The notes beneath the pieces were generated by a model, which saw only the letters and a list, made by a program, of their open reading frames with translations, ran no database searches and was not told the DNA's origin. A stretch of 9,619 nucleotides of DNA, from NCBI GenBank assembly GCA_027593305.1, contig JAQCJA010000141.1, positions 1 through 9,619 on the forward strand, given 5' to 3'. A program made the translations under genes and the position numbers. Shown piece by piece: positions 1 to 5,706 of the stretch (its first letter is position 1; the number at the start of each line of letters is the position of its first letter). The DNA comes from a bacterium (GTDB lineage Bacteria > Latescibacterota > UBA2968 > UBA8231).

Positions 1-1103
1 CGGATGAAATACTGCACCCCCGTAGCGCCCTCGACGATCCCCAGCCAGGTCATGAGCCGCAGTTCCGTTGCCGTCGGTTCCCGTCGCCACCACTCGTTGC
101 CACCGAAGGCCTGCGGCACGAGCCACAGTGGAATCTTCGGAGCCACAGCGTCCCGCACCGTACGCACGGCAGCGGCGATGTTGCCCGGCGGGCCATTGGG
201 GATCGGGTACGGGTCGGTCATGGCCAGATCCATGGCAGCGGCGAAACGCGCCGCCGCGCCAGGGTTGACAAAGACGATCGTCACAGGATGATACGGATCC
301 AGTTCGCGCACAAGGTCGGCTGCCGTCTGCAACTGCTCGGGCGTGGCGCCGTGACCGGTGGGCTCATCGGAGATGTACCAGGCGAGCAGTGCCGGATGGT
401 CGCGGACTGCCTCGATTTCATCACGCAGCCAGTCCTGGCGGCGGACGGCGGAGGTATCCTGCGCGACACCCAGACTGACGCCACCGCCGCCGGCCACCTG
501 CAGCAACTGGTAGTGGACCTTCACGCCCAGCTCGGCGGCGCGGTCCATGTACTGGCGGCGTGCCATGATCGTTGCCGGGTCATTGGCCTGGTACGGACTC
601 ATGAGGTTGAAGCCGCGCACGACCTCCTCCTCTGCCAGGGTCGGCTGCACCGGCGAATAGCAGTAGAAGCCAAAAGGAAAGAAGGGCAGACCATCAACGA
701 TGAGGCCGCCACCCAGGCGGTCGATTTGTACGGCATTGGCCTTCACCGGCCGCCGTGTCACCGCTGTTGAGCGCCGCCCCAGATCCTGTCCTGCACCACG
801 GAGCTGGACGACGATTTCCGTGTCGCCCTCGGGCAACGCCGCCGCCGCGAATGGGACCCAGGCGTGCCGGCCACGAAGCAGGGCTGTATCACGGGCAAAG
901 ACCCGGCCGCCCATGCTGATGTCAGCGCGCAGGTCTGCCTCGGTGAGTTCTGCGGGCAGGTCATACAGCAACACCGCCACAGAGGGTTCGTCCATGTAGA
1001 AGGAGCGGGCCGACATCGCCTCCCAGGCACGAACCGGGGCCGCAGCAGACAGCGCCACGCTCAACAGTGTGCCAACCAGCACGTATCGAGTTGCGCCGGC
1101 CAT
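1..1103 (-). CDS. Secreted glycoside-hydrolase-like TIM-barrel protein (3' end beyond left edge)
   Basis: The frame stays open for 367 codons from ATG at 1103 to the left edge, so the C-terminus is missing. The N-terminus is a Sec signal peptide: a short basic start, a hydrophobic core (about residues 7-22) and a likely cleavage after AAPVRA near residue 26. Residues about 27-135 look like a beta-sandwich. A TIM barrel seems to begin near residue 146 with PFFPFGFYCYSP, resembling the barrel entry of GH2-like enzymes. LLAWYISDEP follows, where E247 sits at the usual acid/base position at the end of strand 4. Further on, EWWRREPTATELRLMTWL and GATGVQYF resemble the late-barrel motifs of GH2/GH42-like and uncharacterised planctomycete-type hydrolases. 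The nucleophile cannot be assigned because the end is cut off. The gene starts 5 bases after the stop of the oxidoreductase gene, with a weak GAGG about 10 bases before the ATG, so the two are probably co-transcribed. Substrate unknown. A non-catalytic glycan-binding barrel is possible. Confidence 0.72.
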   Translation of the reverse strand, partial: MAGATRYVLVGTLLSVALSAAAPVRAWEAMSARSFYMDEPSVAVLLYDLPAELTEADLRADISMGGRVFARDTALLRGRHAWVPFAAAALPEGDTEIVVQLRGAGQDLGRRSTAVTRRPVKANAVQIDRLGGGLIVDGLPFFPFGFYCYSPVQPTLAEEEVVRGFNLMSPYQANDPATIMARRQYMDRAAELGVKVHYQLLQVAGGGGVSLGVAQDTSAVRRQDWLRDEIEAVRDHPALLAWYISDEPTGHGATPEQLQTAADLVRELDPYHPVTIVFVNPGAAARFAAAMDLAMTDPYPIPNGPPGNIAAAVRTVRDAVAPKIPLWLVPQAFGGNEWWRREPTATELRLMTWLGIVEGATGVQYFI

Positions 1104-1108
1104 GATCG

Positions 1109-2359
1109 CTAGACCTCGACGTCGACGACGCGACGTTCATGACGGGCCCGTTCGGCGGCGAAGACCATCAGGTGCGTCTCCAGCGTCTCCTCGGGCCCCG
1201 AAAGAATGTGTGTGGCGTCATCCTCGGTGATCGCCCGCAGGAAGCCGGCCATCAGACCGAAATCACCGCCACCATGGCCGCCCAGAATCGACGCATCCGT
1301 GGCGGCCGTATCGATGTGCTGTGTCTCGTTCGACAGGAAGTCGAAGACGTTGAGGTGCTGGCCATCGCCACGGATGTGACCGCGCGTGCCGAAGATCTCG
1401 GTGCGCCGGCCGGCGGCTTCGGTGAAGGCTGTCATGGTGAAGGAGGCGGAGCGCCCGCCGGCAAACTCGAGGTTCACCACCTGGTTGTCGACGACATCGT
1501 TGTCACAGTGATAGACGCAGCGTCCGTAGGGTCCCTCGCGCAGGGCGGCAGTCACCGTGGCCACCGTCGGCTCCGGTGTCAGCACGTCCAGAGGCCAGCC
1601 CGTGTGACCGCTGGCAAGTTTGTCGAGATAGTAGCGCCTGGCGGAATAGGGACAATCGGCCTCGACGCCGCAGTCGAGGCAGCGTTGTGCGGCTCCTTCC
1701 GGGGCCTCTTCGGCGCGGAAGTGTTGCAGCGACCCAAAGGAGGACACCGCCTGGCAGGGGACCCCCATGATGTGACGGATCCAGTCCAGGTCGTGGCATG
1801 ACTTGGCCAGGAGCATGAAGGACGACTCGGCCTCGTTGCGCCAGTTGCCGCGCACGAAGGAGTGGGCCTGATGCCAGTAGCCGACCGGTTCGAGGCGCTG
1901 CAGGCAGACGAGATCGCCGATGGCGCCCGCGTCGATGATGGCCTTGAGGCGCTGCGTGTAGGGCGTGTAGCGCGACACGTGGGCGACGGCGAACTGCACA
2001 CCTGCCTGGCGCACGGCAGCGACGATCTGTCGACAGCCGGCCTCATCGGTGGCCATGGGTTTCTCGAGAAGGATGTGGTAGCCCGCTCTGGCGAAGGCCA
2101 AGGCAGGGCCGACATGCATCGCGTCCTGGGTGCAGATGAGCACGGCATCGGCCAGCTTCGGCGCAGCTGCCGCATCCTGCCAGTCGGTGAAGACCTGCTG
2201 CGACGGGATGCTGTGCTGTGCTGCGAGGCGTTCCCGATAGGCATTCCGTGGTTCGGCTACGGCAACGATCCGAGCCTGATCCGGATGCTCGGCCGCGTAA
2301 CGTGCGTAGCCGCTGCCGCGACTGCCGGCGCCGATAACGGCGATGGTGACAGGTGCCAA
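1109..2359 (-). CDS. Gfo/Idh/MocA family NAD(P)-dependent oxidoreductase
   Basis: A 416-aa protein of normal length for the family. The N-terminal Rossmann fold shows GAGSRG (G10, G12, G15) and an acidic residue after strand 2 (AVAEP, E36). The family signature EKP is at residues 99-101, and the catalytic region KSCHDLDW has K186 and H189-D190. These are the usual positions for sugar or inositol dehydrogenases, so a cytoplasmic dehydrogenase acting on a hydroxyl of a sugar or cyclitol is expected. The exact substrate cannot be read. A cysteine cluster, RCLDCGVEADCPYSA (C227, C230, C236), occurs in a subset of the family and may bind metal or be structural. The start is TTG at 2359: GAGG lies about 7 bases upstream and no ATG or GTG fits the beginning of the first beta strand. 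The gene lies 43 bases after the desaturase stop and 5 bases before the secreted glycosidase-like gene, probably in one transcript with the latter. Confidence 0.93.
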   Translation of the reverse strand: MAPVTIAVIGAGSRGSGYARYAAEHPDQARIVAVAEPRNAYRERLAAQHSIPSQQVFTDWQDAAAAPKLADAVLICTQDAMHVGPALAFARAGYHILLEKPMATDEAGCRQIVAAVRQAGVQFAVAHVSRYTPYTQRLKAIIDAGAIGDLVCLQRLEPVGYWHQAHSFVRGNWRNEAESSFMLLAKSCHDLDWIRHIMGVPCQAVSSFGSLQHFRAEEAPEGAAQRCLDCGVEADCPYSARRYYLDKLASGHTGWPLDVLTPEPTVATVTAALREGPYGRCVYHCDNDVVDNQVVNLEFAGGRSASFTMTAFTEAAGRRTEIFGTRGHIRGDGQHLNVFDFLSNETQHIDTAATDASILGGHGGGDFGLMAGFLRAITEDDATHILSGPEETLETHLMVFAAERARHERRVVDVEV

Positions 2360-2402
2360 GGGAACCTCGATTTCAGGAGGAGAAGTGTCAAAATGAGATG
2401 TA

Positions 2403-3419
2403 TCAGGCCGGCGTCGGGATCTGCGGTCTGAACTGATAGTCCGGTTCCTGTTTCTGGCGCAGCTGGATGGCGGCGATGCCGCGCCACGTCGCCAGCAGGC
2501 CTACGGGAGACGGGGGCAGGTCGTGACGGATCGCCTCATGCAGGCGGCCCAACCGGTAGCAGGGGACGGCGGCGTACATGTGATGCTCGATGTGGTAATT
2601 CATGTGCCAGTACAGGAAGCGCACCACCGGATGGAGGATGATGGTGCGCGTGCACAGGCGGAAATCGGGCACTTTGTCGGTCATGCCGATGTGCTGCGAA
2701 TTGTTACACAACAGGAAGGTGAAGCCGCCATAGAATGAGCCAAAGGTCACCAGCAGCGGCAACTGCCACCAACCCATGGAGAACGCCCCGGCAACCAGCA
2801 GCATCTGGCCGACCACGAGGATCCGGTCCCAGCGGAACAGGCGTCGGCGGTCCGTCGTGTTTTCCACGGGGAACAACACCTGATCCCATCCGGGGTTCAG
2901 GTGGTGGAAGAAGCCGCGGCGGATGGCCCCGCGAATGCGGTGAAAGGCGCCCCTCGGGTCGAAGAAGGCGCCGCGCAGAAATCCCTTCAGCGTCAGATAT
3001 ACTGGCAGGACCACCTCACCATCTTCGGGGGGATGCAGCGTGTACTTGTGGTGTTCGGTGTGGCTCCCCCAGAAGTGCACAGGGTTGTACCAACCGAGAA
3101 AACTGAACACATATAAGAAGAAGACATTGAGGGATTGCGTGCGGAATACGGAACTGTGCACCAGTTCGTGAAAGCCGTTGATGATGAAGGCGTAACAGGT
3201 GCCGTGCAGGAAGAAGGCGGGGATCCACCAGTACCAGGCCAGATGCAGGGTTGTCCACCAGGCGACAGCTGCCGTGGCCGTCAGCGTGCCAAGGTATCCC
3301 AGGGTCTGCAGCAGGCCCAGAGCGTCACTGCGGCGATTCAGCTCGGCGAGCATTTCGCGCTCGACCTTCGAGCGGTACCAGGGAATGCGACGCTTTTCCT
3401 GCGCTTCGGTCTCGGTCAT
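2403..3419 (-). CDS. Membrane fatty acid desaturase (three-His-box di-iron family)
   Basis: A 338-aa integral membrane protein with the histidine boxes of the FA_desaturase family: HELVH (H84, H88), HTEHH (H120, H123, H124) and HIEHH (H276, H279, H280). There is an extra conserved-looking NNSQHIG with H243. These histidines bind a di-iron centre that uses O2 to desaturate or hydroxylate an acyl chain or related lipid. Hydrophobic stretches at about 38-57, 60-82, 97-112, 199-217 and 219-238 fit four membrane passes with the His boxes on the cytoplasmic face. The start chosen is ATG at 3419, with GGGAG about 8 bases upstream. A GTG at 3467 would add 16 residues of poor quality (WHLDFGTRPHKGASR) and has no good ribosome site. 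Regiospecificity cannot be told; a hydroxylase or ketolase of the same superfamily is possible. It lies 81 bases after pirin and 43 before the oxidoreductase. Confidence 0.92.
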   Translation of the reverse strand: MTETEAQEKRRIPWYRSKVEREMLAELNRRSDALGLLQTLGYLGTLTATAAVAWWTTLHLAWYWWIPAFFLHGTCYAFIINGFHELVHSSVFRTQSLNVFFLYVFSFLGWYNPVHFWGSHTEHHKYTLHPPEDGEVVLPVYLTLKGFLRGAFFDPRGAFHRIRGAIRRGFFHHLNPGWDQVLFPVENTTDRRRLFRWDRILVVGQMLLVAGAFSMGWWQLPLLVTFGSFYGGFTFLLCNNSQHIGMTDKVPDFRLCTRTIILHPVVRFLYWHMNYHIEHHMYAAVPCYRLGRLHEAIRHDLPPSPVGLLATWRGIAAIQLRQKQEPDYQFRPQIPTPA

Positions 3420-3421
3420 CC

Positions 3422-3432
3422 GGGAGGCTCCC
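3422..3432. repeat. Palindromic ribosome-binding site of the desaturase
   Basis: GGGAGGCTCCC is a perfect 5+1+5 inverted repeat. On the minus strand its GGGAG half is the ribosome-binding site of the desaturase, and the CTCCC half lies between it and the ATG at 3419. A hairpin with a GGG/CCC stem and a 5-base loop could partly hide the site. Whether it does is unknown. Confidence 0.4.
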
Positions 3433-3468
3433 TTGTGGGGTCTGGTCCCGAAATCTAGGTGCCACACC

Positions 3469-3492
3469 GGTGCCGTCCATGGCGACGGCGCC
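3469..3492 (-). other. GC-rich stem-loop after the pirin gene
   Basis: GCCGTC at 3472-3477 pairs with GACGGC at 3484-3489 around a 6-base loop. After one mismatch, GG at 3469-3470 pairs with CC at 3491-3492. It begins about 9 bases after the pirin stop codon. There is no T-run behind it on the minus strand, so it is not a standard intrinsic terminator. It could be an mRNA 3'-end stabiliser or a chance fold in GC-rich DNA. Confidence 0.35.
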
Positions 3493-3500
3493 GAAGGGCC

Positions 3501-4400
3501 TCACTTCCTGATGAACGTCCCGTCATTGAGCTGCTCCCAGGCCAGCCGCAGTTCATCGGGTGTGTTCATGACGATCGGACCGCGCCAGGCGACAGGCTCA
3601 CGCAGCGGCTGACCGGAAACCAGCAGGAAACGGATGCCCTCATCCCCTGCCTGCACGGTGATCTCGTCGCCTGCATCGAACAACACGAGCGACCGGTTGC
3701 GGGCATCCATGCCGGCCTCGCCCTGGCCATCGTAACGTTCGGTGACGACGCCCCGGGGCGCAGAGGCATCACGGAAGTCGCCGGAGCCCTCAAAGACATA
3801 GGCGAAGGCGTGCGTCGTGGTCTCGATGGGCAGTCGCTTTCTGGTCCCCGGGGGCACGGATATGTCCAGGTACCGCGGATCGGCGGCGATGCCGTCGACG
3901 GGCCCGCGCTGACCCCAGAAATCACCACAGATGATCCGAGCCTTCGTGCCGTCATCCTCGGTGACCTCCGGGATATCGGTGCTGTCGATATCCTGGTAGC
4001 GCGGCTGGGTCATCTTGTGCGCTTTGGGCAGGTTCGCCCACAGTTGAAATCCATGCATGCGCCCCTGAGGATCCCCCTTCGGCATCTCCTGATGCATGAT
4101 GCCGGCACCGGCTGTCATCCACTGCACGTCGCCGGGACCCATGGCACCGCGGTTGCCCAGACTGTCGCCATGTTCCACGGTGCCAGCCAGCACGTAGGTG
4201 ATCGTCTCGATGCCACGATGCGGATGCCAGGGAAAACCGGCACGATACTTGTCGGGATCGTCGTTGCGGAAATCGTCAAACAGCAGGAACGGGTCAAAGT
4301 CGTCGGTCCTGCCGAAGCCGAAGGCGCGGTGCAGGTGCACACCGGCACCCTCCATCTTGGGCTCTGCCTCACTGATCTGTCGTACAGCTCGGATGGACAT
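3501..4400 (-). CDS. Pirin family protein (bicupin)
   Basis: A 299-aa pirin, close to the usual length of 230-300. The N-terminal cupin carries the iron-binding set: PWHPHRG with H59 and H61, then MHQEMP with H103 and E105. These correspond to H56, H58, H101 and E103 of human pirin, so the metal site looks intact. The C-terminal pirin domain ends with the typical LLVSGQPLREPVAWRGPIVMNT-like segment (positions about 258-280). Bacterial pirins are cytoplasmic iron proteins. Some have quercetin 2,3-dioxygenase activity and some modulate metabolic enzymes or stress responses; the role here cannot be told. The start is ATG at 4400, with GGGAG 6 bases upstream. An in-frame start at 4463 would run back into the 3' end of the lipoprotein gene and is rejected. 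It lies 41 bases after the lipoprotein stop and 81 before the desaturase, probably in the same transcript. Its ribosome site and start share 13 bases with those of the 155-aa gene. Confidence 0.94.
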   Translation of the reverse strand: MSIRAVRQISEAEPKMEGAGVHLHRAFGFGRTDDFDPFLLFDDFRNDDPDKYRAGFPWHPHRGIETITYVLAGTVEHGDSLGNRGAMGPGDVQWMTAGAGIMHQEMPKGDPQGRMHGFQLWANLPKAHKMTQPRYQDIDSTDIPEVTEDDGTKARIICGDFWGQRGPVDGIAADPRYLDISVPPGTRKRLPIETTTHAFAYVFEGSGDFRDASAPRGVVTERYDGQGEAGMDARNRSLVLFDAGDEITVQAGDEGIRFLLVSGQPLREPVAWRGPIVMNTPDELRLAWEQLNDGTFIRK

Positions 4401-4418
4401 GATGAACTCCCGTCGATT

Positions 4419-4438
4419 ATTCGGTTGAGCTTCCGAAT
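4419..4438. repeat. Inverted repeat between the lipoprotein and pirin genes
   Basis: ATTCGG (4419-4424) and CCGAAT (4433-4438) form a perfect 6-bp inverted repeat around the 8-base spacer TTGAGCTT. It sits 3 bases beyond the lipoprotein stop codon and about 13 bases before the pirin ribosome site. It is AT-richer than its surroundings. It could be an operator, an mRNA processing or stability hairpin, or chance. No T-run follows, so it is unlikely to be a terminator. Confidence 0.4.
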
Positions 4439-4441
4439 GTA

Positions 4442-5131
4442 TCAGTGCAGGGCCCGTCCGCACCCCCTGAAGGTCGTGCCGTCGAGATCGACGGTAACTT
4501 TCGTCTCGAAGATCTCGTCACTCATTGTGTCCACACACGGCCCGTACTCGAGGGTGACCGTCAGCTCGTGGGCTTCGGTTGCCGCATGGTAGATGCTGCG
4601 CCGGGCGGCGGCATCCGTGGCGGGATCGGGGCAGGGCGTGACGAGACGCTGATCGCCGTAGTCATAGACGAAAGTGAGGCGATCCTGCCGCCGGATCTCC
4701 AGATTCCATCCCGGTTCATTGCCGACGGCACGGAAATCGACACCACTGAGCTTGGCGTGTTCCCAGATCGACAACCGGCGGTTGTGACGGCAACCGCGAA
4801 ACGTTTCACCCTCGACCTCGACGAGGGCCTCCTCACCTTTGGTCCACACGGTGACACCGCCCCCTTCGTAGCGGGCGCCGCTGGCGGCGCGCACCTGCCC
4901 GAGCACCAGATGGGGCCGCTGAAAGCGCCATGGCAACCACAGGGCGATCTCTCCGGGACCGGTCTTCATGCTGAAGATGAAGCTGCTGTCGCCGACGGCG
5001 CACTCATAGACAAAGGTCTGCCCCACCGGCTGGGGGAGCATGGGAGGCTGTGCAAGGATCGGTGCCTGCCGCTGGGGGGTGCAGGCGACGAGCAGCAACA
5101 GGGCGAGGCCAGTGATCTGGCGCCGGATCAA
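4442..5131 (-). CDS. Lipoprotein with MliC-type lysozyme-inhibitor domain and COG3650-like domain
   Basis: Read from TTG at 5131, the 229-aa product begins with two arginines (R3, R4), a hydrophobic core and the lipobox LVAC, with C17 as lipidation site: a lipoprotein signal. Residues about 40-114 match the MliC/PliC fold of C-type lysozyme inhibitors: YEC (C44), the loop SGARY (84-88), WTKGEEA (96-102) and FRGC (C114, probable disulfide to C44). In Pseudomonas aeruginosa MliC, Ser89 and Lys103 block lysozyme; here S84 and K98 keep the same 14-residue spacing. Residues about 126-229 resemble the COG3650 domain: FRAVGNEPGWNLEI, then C199 and C224 in GPCVDTMSDEIF and FRGC. The product is probably anchored in the envelope and faces the periplasm. 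TTG overlaps the stop of the 155-aa gene by 4 bases (TTGA), so coupling is likely; I see no ribosome site for TTG. Longer in-frame starts up to 5338 would put the signal in mid-protein and are rejected. Confidence 0.82.
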   Translation of the reverse strand: MIRRQITGLALLLLVACTPQRQAPILAQPPMLPQPVGQTFVYECAVGDSSFIFSMKTGPGEIALWLPWRFQRPHLVLGQVRAASGARYEGGGVTVWTKGEEALVEVEGETFRGCRHNRRLSIWEHAKLSGVDFRAVGNEPGWNLEIRRQDRLTFVYDYGDQRLVTPCPDPATDAAARRSIYHAATEAHELTVTLEYGPCVDTMSDEIFETKVTVDLDGTTFRGCGRALH

Positions 5132-5595
5132 GGGGCGGGAATCAGCGCGAAGGTCGCTTCCACAATGGCGCGATCCCCGGCGTCGGCGATGTTTGCCAGC
5201 GCCGCCTCGGCGTCGGCGTAGGCCGAGGCATGCAGTGCACTGTTGCCGCTGACAGCGGCTGCCTGGGCGAGGATGGCGTGGGAGAAGGCCAGTTCCCAGT
5301 CCGCTGTCTCGTGGGTGGTGAAATACTCGTGGCACCAACGTGCATACCCCAGGGCGCTGTTCCCCATGCCGAGCAGTGCGTGCACGTGCGCCAGCAACAG
5401 ATCGGCGCGCATGTGGTGGATCGTTTCACCGATCCTGCCCCAATGAAAGGCGCCGGCATGCGCGGCATGCAGCATCTCGGCATTCTGCTCTGCCGTCCGC
5501 GCCGCTGTCGTCAGGTCCCAGCACAGGTTGTTGCATTCGATCGCAAACCAGCGGTGCGCCGCGTACTGTTGCTCTTGCGTCAGTTTCTCAGCCAT
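5128..5595 (-). CDS. Uncharacterised 155-aa helical protein
   Basis: I cannot assign a named family. The 155-aa product starts at ATG 5595 behind a strong AAAGGAG ribosome site. It has no signal peptide or membrane segment, so it should be cytoplasmic. It looks almost wholly helical and rich in Ala, His and Trp, with regularly spaced helices that recall a short TPR-like or alpha-hairpin repeat array. Notable stretches are EMLHAAHAGAFHWGRIG (about residues 40-56), MRADLLLAHVHALLG (62-76), ALGYARWCHEYF (81-92) and DWELAFSHAILAQAAAVSG (99-117). The His/Trp-rich segment around residues 43-61 is the best candidate for a binding surface. The end overlaps the start of the lipoprotein gene by 4 bases, so the two are probably translated together. 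The upstream neighbour is the sulfatase, 111 bases away. Similar proteins of unknown function seem to occur in several high-GC phyla, but that is recollection and not verified. Confidence 0.85.
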   Translation of the reverse strand: MAEKLTQEQQYAAHRWFAIECNNLCWDLTTAARTAEQNAEMLHAAHAGAFHWGRIGETIHHMRADLLLAHVHALLGMGNSALGYARWCHEYFTTHETADWELAFSHAILAQAAAVSGNSALHASAYADAEAALANIADAGDRAIVEATFALIPAP

Positions 5596-5625
5596 GATGA
5601 ACTCCTTTCGCGTGGCAGGTGGACG

Positions 5626-5635
5626 TTGGCGCCAA
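5626..5635. repeat. 10-bp palindrome in the spacer before the 155-aa gene
   Basis: TTGGCGCCAA is a perfect 10-bp palindrome 31-40 bases upstream of the ATG at 5595. The size and place would suit an operator for a dimeric regulator, but a single short palindrome in GC-rich DNA can be chance. I see no convincing -35/-10 pair near it. Confidence 0.3.
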
Positions 5636-5665
5636 TGGCAATCCAGTGGCGGGTTCTCCCGTCGC

Positions 5666-5701
5666 CCGATCGATGATGATCGGCGGTGGCTGCAAACAGC
5701 C
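5666..5701 (-). other. Two tandem inverted repeats after the sulfatase gene
   Basis: In the 111-base spacer 5596-5706, GGCTG (5688-5692) pairs with CAGCC (5697-5701) around 4 bases. CCGATC (5666-5671) pairs with GATCGG (5678-5683) around 6 bases. On the minus strand they begin about 5 bases after the sulfatase stop. Neither is followed by a T-run. They may mark the 3' end of an epimerase-sulfatase transcript (a weak or Rho-assisted stop) or protect mRNA. The rest of the spacer holds the 155-aa ribosome site and nothing else I can name. Confidence 0.35.
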
Positions 5702-5706
5702 CTGGT

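Noticed and set aside
1139..1801. A 220-codon plus-strand frame opposite the oxidoreductase
   Set aside because: The Gfo/Idh/MocA gene on the minus strand is unambiguous across this stretch. The plus-strand product has no sensible fold.
4411..4420. AATAAT on the minus strand before pirin as a -10 element
   Set aside because: A start site from it would fall at or after the pirin ribosome site, and the -35 position (TGATAC) does not match.
3459..4592. A 377-codon plus-strand frame opposite the pirin gene
   Set aside because: It is antisense to a clear pirin gene with intact metal ligands. The product has no recognisable domain. Long antisense frames are expected from the GC-rich codon use here.
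4442..5338. A longer start for the lipoprotein gene at 5338
   Set aside because: The extra 69 residues are arginine-rich, antisense-like text inside the 155-aa gene. They would bury the lipoprotein signal and lipobox in mid-protein.
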